Origin: Diorhabda sublineata
Taxonomy: Eukaryota > Arthropoda > Insecta > Coleoptera > Chrysomelidae
Reading direction: 5' to 3'
NCBI RefSeq assembly: GCF_026230105.1
Contig: NC_079476.1
Coordinates: 2,563,209-2,627,208, forward strand
DNA length: 64,000 nucleotides
Numbering within the stretch: the stretch's first letter is position 1; each line of letters begins with the position of its first letter. A program made the translations under genes and the position numbers. Of the stretch, positions 23,701 through 32,903 are shown in pieces. The notes beneath the pieces were generated by a model, which was not told where the DNA came from, ran no database searches, and was given only the letters and a program-made list of their open reading frames with translations.

Positions 23701-26700
23701 AGCAGATCTGGAGAAAGATTCGCGTAGATGGTTCCTCATGGCTTGGGCGGACAGTGAGAGAAAGACTAACCTTGAGCCAAAAAAGCAAGCTTCTAGCCTC
23801 AAATTGACTCTATCCTACCGGGTAACCCGTCTACGATTATCTAGAAAACTCTTTCCAGACGAAAGTAGGGTATGCCTGCGATAGAACAAGACGAGACTGC
23901 AGAAGATCTGGAGAAAGATTCGCGTAGGTGGTTCCTCATGGCTTGGGCCGACAGTCACAGAAAGACTAACCTTGAGCCAAAAAAGCAAGCTTCTAGCCCC
24001 AAATTGACTCTATCCCACCGGGTAACCCGTCTACGATTAGGTAGAAAACTCTTTCCAGACGAAAGTAGGGTATGCCTGCGATTGAAGATGACGAGACTGC
24101 AGAAGATCTGGAGAAAGATTCGCGTAGGTGGTTCCTCATGGCTTGGGCGGACAGTCAGAGAAAGACTAACCTTGAGCCAAAAAAGCAAGCTTCTAGCCCC
24201 AAATTCACTCTATCCCACCGGGTAACCCGTCTACGATTAGGTAGAAAACTCTTTCCAGACCAAAGTAGGGTATGCCTGCGATAGAAGATGACGAGACTGC
24301 AGAAGATCTGGGGAAAGATTCGCGTAGGTGGTTCCTCATGGCTTGGGCGGACATTTCAATGAAAGAAAAATCGAGTAAAAAAACTTTTCGAATTCAAGCG
24401 TATGTTTTATTAACTGTTAATTATATCTCTGATTCATTTTTTAAAGATTTTCAAAAAAAAATTCAATAACAATATAGATCACTCATTATAAAGCTAAGAC
24501 TAATGACTTTGAGTTGCATAATCAGAAAAAAAAAGATTTTTTAGAATATACAAACTGAAAATATAAAAAAATATATAACAAACGTAAAATCAATCATTAA
24601 AAGTCGCGCGTGCCGAATCGTTAGAAGCAACGTAGCTCCGCTGAGATCTATGCTTTCGAGATTTGCTCGCTTTGCTGTCCCAATAAAAAATGAGTTCAAT
24701 CCAATTTTCTTATCTAGGTTTGTGTTCTAGGAGGTGGTGCCATGACACCATGTGAAAGGTAGAAGTATGTTGATTTTTCCTAAAACGTGTACCAAGAATA
24801 TCGGAGAGGACTATTAGGTAATTTCCTGAGTCAGATGTCGGAGGATTATTGTTTTATCGAAGGAGTTGTTCGTGGAAACGGTCAGAGCAAAAATATGAGT
24901 GAAAATGTATCTGTTCTATGTTTTTTTAAATATGAAGGCCGCCACAGCTTCATCTAATAGTCAAACTTTAATTCAGGCGATATTATTTGTTGTTTTTTTT
25001 GTTCGATCACTATTGTCTTGAAGAGCTAAAAAGTAAGCGACATTTCAAATCAAACAGTTAAAAGTTATTGAAAATTAGATTAGAAATTTCATCTCAACAA
25101 ACAGACAAACTAACACTGTAAGTTGAATAATGTGCGATAAAAATCGAAACTAACGATGAATATCCAGGTAATTTATATTCATAATCACAATCACATCAAA
25201 TACTTAAATAATTATTCTTATACTTAATAATTGCAATAATTGACATTATTGACGTACATCATAGATGTAATTAAGGTATATGTAAATACCTGATCAATTT
25301 ATGTTATGAAACCAGTTTAACATGAAAAATTAACAACTTTCACCAATTAAGGGAAATTATTATTGATATTAAGCGGGCCACACACGATACTGCGGCGTCG
25401 TACGTTTTGACCGCAGAGAGATCTGACAATTGGATGGATTTTCTATCAACTAACCGGACCATTCTTTTTGAAATAATGAATATTGCTTTTTGTCGTGTGT
25501 ATAATTATGGTGAAAAATGACTATAAAGAGAATTTTTTGAATTGTACAGAGAACAAGAGTGATTTTAAAAAGTAAAGAGTTATGTATATCATAACCTCAA
25601 CCTCCGAAAAACATTTCTGTTGAAACATTTCAAGACAAAATTAATAATTATCGAAAGTGGTATAAACAGGGACTAAAACTAGTAACAAATTCAATTAAAT
25701 CTCGAACACGAACTGATAATATTGATAAACCAAAGTTATGGTATTTTGAATTGCTGTCATTCCTGAATTCATTCAAGCTGTACCCCGGGCAAGTGTTTCT
25801 AACCTCATTACCCACAAAGCGAGAGACGCTAATAAAATTATATTTTGGTCAGTCATGACTGACAGTGTACTGTCGTACGACGCGCAGTATCGTGAGGGTC
25901 CTCCTTAAAACCTTCGCAACCTTAAAAATTTTTAGTAATCAAACCAAAATGTTCGTCACTAGTTAGATGGTTATTATGTTTTGCTGGTCAATTATATTGT
26001 TTAATGATGGGTAATTGTACAGAACTGCTATGACCAAAGAAAAAATGTTTGTCTATGCTTCATAGACTACGAAAAAGCTTTCGATAAAGTTCAACATCAC
26101 AAACTTATACGGCTCCTTAAAAAATTGGATTTGGACGAAAAGGACATTCGTTGTATCGAAAATCTGTATTGGCACCAAAAAGCGCAAGTCAAAATAAATC
26201 ATGGTCGAACTGAGCAAGTTTGGATTCGCAGAGGAGTACGTCAATGTCGTATATTGTCGCCGTTCCTGTTTAATATATACTCTGAAGCCATCTTTCGAGA
26301 GTCACTTGAAGATAGAGACATTGGGATCAAAGTCAATGGAGTCTGGGTCAACAATATACGTTACGCCGATGACACAGTGCTGATTATATATAATATAGAT
26401 GACCTACAACAACTAATTAATATAGTATGAAGTATGAAGAATGGTCGTCGGATGGTGAAATAAAATGCCGAATTGAACAAGCTCGAAGTACATTCATAAA
26501 ATTTAAAAATCTATTTACATGTACCGACTTTGATCTTGATCTTAGAGACTTGTGCGGTGCTACGTTTGGTCAGTGCTTCTTTACGGGATGGAGGGTTGGA
26601 CCGTTAAGGTAAAAAACATCAACAAATTAGAAGCATTCGAAATGTGGGTAAATCGTAGAATCCTGAAGATACCATGGACTGCCAAAGTGAGGAATGAGGA

Positions 26701-29613
26701 TATTCTCAGACGTATCAATAAAGACCGTGAACTCTTCAACATCGTGAAGAAACGAAAGATTGCATATCTCGGCCATTTAATGCGAGGCCATAAATATCAA
26801 TTCCTTCAGCTGATAGTCGAGGGCAAGACTAAAGGTAAGAGAGGATGTCATGGTTGCGGAACGTGAGGCAGTGGACGGGTATACAAGATATTCAGACATT
26901 GATCCATACCGCTAGAGATAGAGAAACCATGAAAAATGTGGTCGCGAACATCCATTAATGGATAAGCATTAAAAGAAGAAGAGATGGGTAATTCTACGTT
27001 CTTAGAACACGGTCATACAATTTCTCGATACCTAAATTGATTGTTGTTGAGTGGATTTTATGCGATATACAAGCACAAAAACATCATGATAACGAGATTA
27101 TATTTATAAATACTTAAATAAAACCAAATATGTTCTGTTAAAAAAAGTAATATAAAATAAAAGAATTAATAACGTCCTTATTGATAAAAACAGTGAATTT
27201 TTGCTGTTCTTTAAATTTGATACATAACTGAGGATAATACATCGAAAAAGTTCAACTTTGAGAAAAAATTTACCTCAATACTAAGCTGTAGAAATAAATG
27301 GAATCTTAACACCATACAATAAATGAACAGAATTAGTATACGGACGGATCTGGAATAGAAGTGAACGGACTCAGAGCCAAATACTCTGTAAGCCTACGCA
27401 ACACACCCAGCAGAAATTTATGGAATTGAAAAATGAGTTCAGTTCAATTAAAAGAGGAACTATCGGAAACAGGAGATCATTATCCTGTCCGATAATCAAG
27501 CAGCCATTAGAGCTTTAAGCTCCAATATCATAAAATCCAAACTCGGCGGCAACGCAACTTCTCACACTGACTAAAATTCACGAATTACACTTCGAATTGG
27601 TTGACTACCCACCGTATTCACCAGATCTATCCTCCAGCGACTTTTTCCTGTTTCTCAACCTCATAGTTTCACTTGCGGAAGAGAAAGTTTCATAAGACGG
27701 AGACGTTATCGCTCAGGTAAACGCCTATTTTGAGGAGAGAGACAGCATCTATTATTTGGAAGTGTTAAAGAAGACTTTAAAGGAGACGAAGACTATGTTG
27801 GAAAATGAAAATAACAAAAAAAATTGCTGCTTCATCGAAAAGAACCGTTTGTTGTTGGTTTGCTGAATTTAAACGTGACCTTATAACCGATAATGGTGAG
27901 CATTCTGGTGGTTACTACAGAAAACATCAAAAAAGTCCACAAATTGATTATATCTACCAGAAGGCAGTGTGTTTACAATTATGCATGAACATTTTTCCAT
28001 GACAAAGCTTTTTTCAAAGTGGGTGCCGCGTTTACTCACAGTCGATCAAAAACAACAACCTATCGATGATTCAGAACAGTGCTTGGTCATGTCAAGTTTA
28101 TGGCTTCAGTATTTTGTGATGGGAATGGAATATTGTTCATCGCATATGTCCAAAAGGAAGAAGCAATCAATAGCAAATACTACATAGAGTTGTTGGATCG
28201 TTTGAATGCATAAATCGAGGAAAGACGGCCTGATGTGTCGAAGAAAAAAACCATTGTTTCACTAAGACAATGCACCCATTGTTGTCAATGATGGTTACAT
28301 TGAACGAATTGCTTCATCATCCACCGTATAGTCCATATCTAGCCTCCCTTTTACAAGTACGGCATCGAGAAGTTAGAAAAGCGTTGCAATGATTATATTG
28401 CTCTTGTAGGAGATTGCATTGATGAATCAAATCGATTTTTAGCAAAAAAATTTGTTTTTCTTAGTTAGTCACACGATTTATTGCGTGATGTGTTATTATA
28501 TTTTAATATTTGACAACAGAATAATACCAAATTATACGATGATATATATATATATATATTATTTTTATTTTCAGAAAGTGCGCGTTACTGGAAGTTCCAA
28601 GGTTATGTTTTTATAGAATGAATATAGGAGAAACTGACGACTGGTACAACATATCTCAAATATGCCGGAATAGGGTAAGGCATAATCATTATTATTTCAA
28701 TAAAGATAAAAATACATTGATCTTTGTTTATTTTTAGATAATTGCAGTCTGTGATTTTTTAAATTATCTCAAATATATAGAAGGAGGTTTAGTGAAAAGT
28801 TCTGGTAAGATTTTTATTATTTATTATGTAAATATATAGCAAATTCAAAGTCGAGTAGAGAAATCGAGTTATAAAATATAACTTATAATAATTCACTTAT
28901 CACTATCACTTAACTAACTTGAATAATTTATTTAAATTCTTTGATTACTTTCTATTTCGGTCTGTTCACTACGACTATTTATTATAAACTAACTAAACTG
29001 CGTTAAACAAACTCTTTATATATCCGAAAAGAATTCTCAAAACTTTTATAAAATAGAGAAACAAACAACAAAAGAAACAATGTAAATAAACCGGCTGCTG
29101 TAATAAGAACTTATACAGAACAAACATCAAACGGATTCCGCGGTTTATAAAAAGTATGTCAAAGGCGCAGCGCGTGTTCGTCGAATTTTAGAATTCCAAT
29201 TCATCTAGGCAGGACCGGATTCAAGGCGGTGACGCCTTCGTAACAATATTATATAAATATTAAATAGTTTTCATATTTTAAAATTAGTAGATGACTGAAA
29301 TTTTCTTTGATTGAAATAACGTCTATTGACCATTTTTTACGTAAACATACCCAAGGATCTTATCAAATTATAAAGTTGAAATTTTATTGATAACAAATGT
29401 AATTTAAATACCTGTGAGCTAATTTTAGAGGTCAATAGGGGCGAGAAAAGATGAATAGCCTACAGGTGGTAAATCTATAAATCTGCCAAGTGAAAGTAAT
29501 CTATCCTTATTTTAATTAATGGTTTGTTTATTTCAGCGCACGACATCTATTGGGAGATCGTACGATTAAGGAAGAATATGTGTCTCGCACGACTAGGTCT
29601 CGTTTTATCATGA
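14719..29613 (+). CDS. RAB3IL1: Rabin3/Rabin8-like Rab guanine nucleotide exchange factor, 3' exons
   Basis: Six exons join in frame: 14719-14911, 18108-18250, 22235-22449, 28575-28674, 28738-28804 and 29537-29613 (stop TGA), 264 codons plus stop. Each has AG and GT borders and matching phase. The first encodes the conserved end of the Sec2 coiled coil (EAHTMVREANEKQAAAEKAL, then LTAEVAALKTLV), which in the Rabin family opens the nucleotide pocket of Rab8/Rab3 GTPases. The rest matches the C-terminal half of RAB3IP/RAB3IL1: KEFLAWRQKP, FIRRIYDEDINLCL, KKCALLEVPR, CRNRIIAVCDFLNYLKYIEG and WEIVRLRKNMCLARLGL. Known role: activates Rab8/Rab3 in exocytosis and ciliary membrane traffic. N-terminal exons are not visible and probably lie left of the window. 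Introns are long (up to 6.1 kb) and loaded with satellites and transposons. Confidence 0.93.
15243..16522 (+). mobile_element. Long-TIR Tc1/mariner-superfamily element relic
   Basis: A 1,280-bp element lies between TA dinucleotides (15241-15242, 16523-16524), with ends CAGGGTGATTCATTA... and its inverse. The inverted repeats run about 300 bp each (15243-15545, 16215-16522). The centre encodes a decayed DDE transposase on the + strand: HEFKVNIWCGVICGYF, then WFLHDGAPPHYSLQVRQYL, then, after a frameshift, DSNPLDFS. This is the IS630-Tc1-mariner pattern. The N-terminal DNA-binding part is absent, so the copy is non-autonomous. It lies in a Rabin intron. Confidence 0.9.
16665..17800. mobile_element. 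Inverted-repeat element with ~300-bp arms
   Basis: Arms at about 16685-17020 and 17470-17785 are reverse complements with scattered mismatches; landmarks are AAAACTCCTCTCAAAACTCA and ACTGGTAGTCCCGAT. The left arm has about 10 extra bases (near 16965-16975). The 450-bp centre includes a + strand frame with a strongly acidic C terminus (to 17108). No transposase is recognisable. It resembles a non-autonomous DNA transposon or foldback element, inserted in the same Rabin intron as the 15243 element. Confidence 0.8.
19745..21655. repeat. Satellite C, ~310-bp AT-rich tandem repeat
   Basis: Seven copies; the landmark ACAAATATCAGAATATC recurs at 19790, 20101, 20412, 20722, 21032, 21333 and, as a variant, near 21626 (spacings 311, 311, 310, 310, 301, 293). 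The unit has internal shorter similarities (TTCCAAAAATTCTCTA-like motifs). Copies four and five are nearly identical, indicating recent exchange. Open frames of 69-104 codons recur in each unit, but the repeat structure explains them. Lies in the Rabin intron between 18250 and 22235. Confidence 0.95.
22740..24353 (+). repeat. Satellite D, 200-bp tandem repeat derived from a Tc1-type transposase
   Basis: Eight copies with an exact 200-bp period: ATGCCTGCGATt recurs at 22872, 23072 and so on to 24272. Units at 23072/23672 and 23272/23872 match as pairs, giving a 600-bp higher-order repeat. The unit reads as a piece of a Tc1-like transposase: KLFPDESRVCLR (second catalytic Asp region), then, with a frame change, WFLMAWADISM (cf. 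the Tc1 motif around VMVWGGIS). Because 200 is not a multiple of 3, overlapping 111-codon frames pass from unit to unit. The last unit runs on into ISM at 24353, the order expected in the parent element; a related single copy lies at 43990. Confidence 0.93.
24354..25375. other. Intronic DNA, no feature recognised
   Basis: Part of the Rabin intron 22450-28574. A GC-richer patch at 24603-24690 stands out but matches nothing I know. No exon is evident. Confidence 0.4.
25376..25906. mobile_element. TIR element with MADF-like fragment
   Basis: Inverted ends match over about 28 bp: CACACGATACTGCGgCGTCGTACG on the left, CGTACGACGCGCAGTATCGTG on the right. The interior reads on the + strand as a MADF-domain-like piece (WYKQGLKLV, then KPKLWYFELLSFLNS). 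MADF proteins accompany PIF/Harbinger transposons, so this is probably a non-autonomous derivative of such an element. No transposase is visible. Confidence 0.65.
26006..26993 (+). mobile_element. 5'-truncated non-LTR retrotransposon with target-site duplication
   Basis: An 11-bp direct repeat GATGGGTAATT (26006-26016, 26983-26993) flanks a reverse-transcriptase fragment. Readable motifs are FIDYEKAFDKVQHHKL, VRQCRILSPFLFNIYSE and the catalytic YADDT. After a deletion or frameshift near 26420 the thumb/C-terminal part follows (WTVKVKNINKLEAFEMWVNR, IAYLGHLMRG). The 3' end is A/G-rich (AAAAGAAGAAGA). Dead copy inside a Rabin intron. Confidence 0.9.
27343..27555 (+). mobile_element. RNase H domain fragment of a non-LTR retrotransposon
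   Basis: The + strand reads TDGSGIEVNGLRAKYSVSL and, after a frameshift, ILSDNQAAIRALSS. These match the first and third acidic segments of the RNase H domain found in R1/Jockey-type retrotransposons. Short, broken, no ends visible. Confidence 0.7.
27560..27810 (+). mobile_element. mariner transposase C-terminal fragment
   Basis: The + strand reads LTKIHELHFELVDYPPYSPDLSSSDFFLFL, quoted here only as a run of family signatures (H-PYSPDL-SDFFLF); the third catalytic Asp is kept. It ends with a degenerate terminal segment near 27800. It abuts another mariner fragment directly. Confidence 0.8.
27811..28485 (+). mobile_element. Second mariner relic, several frameshifts
   Basis: A separate mariner copy in three frames: KWVPRLLTVDQKQQ (end of the DNA-binding region), NSKYYIELLDRLNA, then a degraded catalytic segment and HHPPYSPYLA. 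The order is that of an intact transposase, so the body is nearly complete, but stops and frameshifts are frequent. It ends just before the Rabin exon at 28575. Confidence 0.8.
28860..29250 (-). mobile_element. Solo LTR-like sequence
   Basis: Read on the - strand it begins TGTTACGAAGGCG, contains a TATA-like TATATAAAGAG, and continues with sequence shared with 40960-41540 (CGTAGTGAACaGACCG..., AATTTAAATAAATTA). This is the layout of a retrotransposon LTR. No internal region is attached. It lies in the last Rabin intron, antisense to the gene. Confidence 0.6.
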
Positions 29614-31308
29614 AATCCTCGTTGTTGCTAGTACTCCGAAGACGTGCCAAATTATTTTTATAGTTTGTTGTAGATCTGATAATTTTATCTAAACCAAAGA
29701 TTATCGTTAGTTGATAAAAACAAGCAACTATTTCAGGTAGAGCTAGTAAACAGTTTAATAATAAAATAATGTTTCAGTTCAGTTTTTTAATGTTAGCTGT
29801 TTGAAATGTACCATTAATACTTAGAAGATGGTAACTTTGAATGCAGCAAAATGGATAATCTGACATAGAGTTTCTCAAACTGTTTTCCTAGTAAACCACT
29901 TGTAGTGATGTCAGTGAAAGATGAAAATTTACAAGGACCCCTGTCAAATCTTCCCTTGATCCCAAGGGGTTCTTCTAGACCATTTCGGGATCACTAATCT
30001 AATGTGACAGTAAAAAAGGAGATTGATAAATAAATTATACATTATTTTATTGGAGTACAGACAATTTATTCATAATTCCCATGGTTGGTTTATAATTATT
30101 GTCATTAACAAGAAACCTTTTTTTAGAAATTTTTTTCACAATAAACAATTGTCTGGGAATTTTTTCTTATATTCAGAACGATTTTTATCAGTATGATGAA
30201 GTAGTTGCTAGTTTATAAACGAAAAATAATTAATATCATTTTAATTTAGGCTTTCAAAAAAGATGTGGATTGTTGTAGAATAAATGATATTTTAAAACAG
30301 TATCTATTTTTTCACCTTACCCGCCTCCCAAAAACCCTATAATACACACATCTCCAAAAGTCTTGCCCCCCCCCTGGAAACTTTCAAGTTTGTTTGTATA
30401 GAGCTCATTTTTTGTTCCTCCATTTTGGGGCACCTTAATAAATCATATTTCAGAAGAGCAATGACGTAACTGAAAACAGACTTTGTTTCAATGGTGAGGG
30501 GTCATAACCCCCAAAACTGTCTTACTTTTAGAAAAAAATTTTTATAAGCGTCAAAGCTTTGACAGTTTGAGCAAAGTGCTTAAATTAAAGGAAGATCACT
30601 AAGCAGTCGGCACTTATCACAGAAAAGTGATACCATACAAAAAATAAAGCTTCCTGCATTCTTATTTCATCTATTTGTGGAAAACTGGTAATTTGAACGA
30701 AACAAATCTATCACTTTCCTGCAAAATAATTCAAGTCACAATTTTTTACAAATGGAAGAAAAAGGGAAGCACTGAATTATTGAAAAACTTATAATTAGTT
30801 GTATGTTTTGCTACAGTTAGAGTTAAATCAAATACGGCAGACAATATAGAATTATTTTTATTTACAAATACCAGAGAAAAAAATATTAGGTAATTATCTA
30901 GATTAGGTTACACCCTCCACCTATATATTAGTCTATTGAAATATATAAAAGAAGTCGAAACGCCAAATTTTCATGTTTTGAAAAAATTATAAAAAAACAA
31001 ATTTTAAATCTGAGGAGATCTGAAATCGAGAAAATTTAGGCACAAAAATATATCAAAAGGTGTGAGAAATTTAAGAAATAATTTTTTAGTTATTCCAAAT
31101 ATTGTAACCCTCCTTTCAAGAACAATGAAGGGATGATGGACAAACCTACATCTGTAAATCAGTCCAAACTCCATCAGTACCAATGAAATAAGACCCTTTA
31201 CCCTAAGGAAATGCTGAATAGAGATATTAATTTTTTAATGAATAAATAGAAACACTATAATCACATATATTACTGATTTCCACTTAATCTACATCAAGAA
31301 ACCTAACT
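29614..31308. other. Intergenic DNA between Rabin and UQCRQ
   Basis: Holds no gene I can support. A roughly 130-bp hAT-like end pair may lie at 29869-29999 (TTCTCAAACTG ... CGGGATCACTA), similar to the end at 55690-55702. A C-rich run occurs near 30367-30376. AT-rich spacer otherwise. Confidence 0.4.
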
Positions 31309-31756
31309 TCACTTATCATCTTCAAAATCAGCAGGATTCTTCAACATTAACCTATGATGTTCTTTCTCTACTTGATCATAAACTAGGTATCCTATTCCAA
31401 GTGCTAAAAATATGTAATTATTATTAAATTGAATGAAAAAGTTCTTTTGTTGAGTATTATTTGAACCAACTATTGCAAATCTCATACTCAAATAAATTAT
31501 TCGGATTATTTATACAACATTCATAACACGATATTGTCAATCTTATGAAATTATATTGAAAATAAAAACTAATATCAGTAGATCAGTATTTTTTAAACTT
31601 ACGAGGAACAACATATATGATTTGGTCTAAAATTCTTCTGATGGTATTTGGAATTCCATGTGATATCCATCCCGCAAAAGATTTTTGCTCAAAATGGGAA
31701 ATTTTATAAGTAACAATTCCTCTAAGTTTAAACAATTCTCCAAATCCATGACCCAT
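31309..31756 (-). CDS. UQCRQ: Ubiquinol-cytochrome c reductase subunit 8 (UQCRQ/QP-C)
   Basis: Two exons on the - strand: 31756-31603 (start ATG, donor GTAAGT) and 31469-31309 (stop TGA), phase 1, total 104 residues. The first encodes MGHGFGELFKLRGIVTYKIS, then HFEQKSF and HGIPNTIRRI. The second has a hydrophobic segment (about residues 70-83) and ends KNPADFEDDK. This matches the QP-C subunit of mitochondrial complex III: a matrix-side N terminus, one inner-membrane helix and a charged KNPA-FE tail. The family is usually 80-90 residues. The surplus lies at the exon junction (GSNNTQQ...), where the first phase-compatible acceptor is used; a different acceptor would change it. Divergently oriented from POLG. 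Confidence 0.92.
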
Positions 31757-31969
31757 GGTTTTTCTAAAAAGATGTAAAGTTATGTAACAACCATTAATAA
31801 ATATATGAGTTACAATTATATTTTATTCAAGTATCTACTATAGTGAAACAATGATTATTAATAATACTGGTGTAAAACTTACCCGTATTAAAAGAACTTT
31901 AATTATTACTGGGATAATAATGGACTTTAATGACACTTAACCACCAAATATACCATACAATTATTATAG

Positions 31970-32518
31970 TTGCGTTCGGTAATGCTGTCAGCCGAATAGA
32001 GGGAGTACAGAGCGATTTATATCACGTGATCATAGGTTGTATAGATTGATGGTGATAACTGCCGAACCGTAAACGAATAAGCAACAAAACTCAACCCAAG
32101 ATTGGGTTGGTCATAACCTAGGACACTTCCACAAGGACTACTTTCATTAACCCCACACAATCCACGTCACAAATTACAGAAAGTGTACAGCCATCATATG
32201 AAAGCTTTCACCTTGGTTATATCGTCAAGAACAATGGTCATATTAAGTACAAGTCATATTTTTTCTAGTCTTTTGAGTTGATATATTGCTAAGCTTTAGA
32301 GTGCGTTTCTATAGAGCAATTGGTAAGCATTGAAATGTCAAACGAAACGTCAAAAGTAAAAACAAATTTAAGAGCTCTCTTTCAAGATTCGGAGCAAAGA
32401 GATCTTATTCAGTTTGCTCAAAAATGTATATAATCGAACCGAAATCGACATAAAGTGGATGGTCTAACAATATCTAACAAGCAAAGTACTCAGTTGTAGG
32501 TAGCCGAACGCAGTATAT
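31970..32518. mobile_element. Possible MITE between UQCRQ and POLG
   Basis: Short inverted ends TGCGTTCGGTA (left) and TAGCCGAACGCA (right) bound about 545 bp without coding potential. Only about 11-12 bp match and no clean target duplication is visible. It takes up much of the 1.15-kb gap between two divergent genes. Confidence 0.4.
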
Positions 32519-32903
32519 ACTGATCATTAATCATAGATCAGTCGGATCACCGAAAGAAAGTATTGACTTCAGCGCCTCATTATGTTACCGTTTGTTCATA
32601 GAACTTAAATACTAGGTTGATATCAAGTAGCGTAAAGGACCAAAACAAAAGGTAGAAGATTTTGGCAATCTAACCTTATTTTGGTTAAGTGACATGTGAA
32701 TGTATACAATCTTTGTGAATGTATCTGTATGAGGAAACTGATAGTTTGATTATTTTTTTCTGTTCGTAATTAAAATTAACTATACTTTTGAACAAAAAAG
32801 GGAATAAGTACCCTATCTAAACAACATACCAAAAATGTCCTGCTGCAACTATTCATATATTAAGAGAAAAGTATAAAATAGGAGAGAAAACATAAATTTC
32901 ATT

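Noticed and set aside
22755..24188. Recurring 77-codon minus-strand ORFs in satellite D
   Set aside because: They are antisense shadows of the transposase-derived unit and recur only because the unit does.
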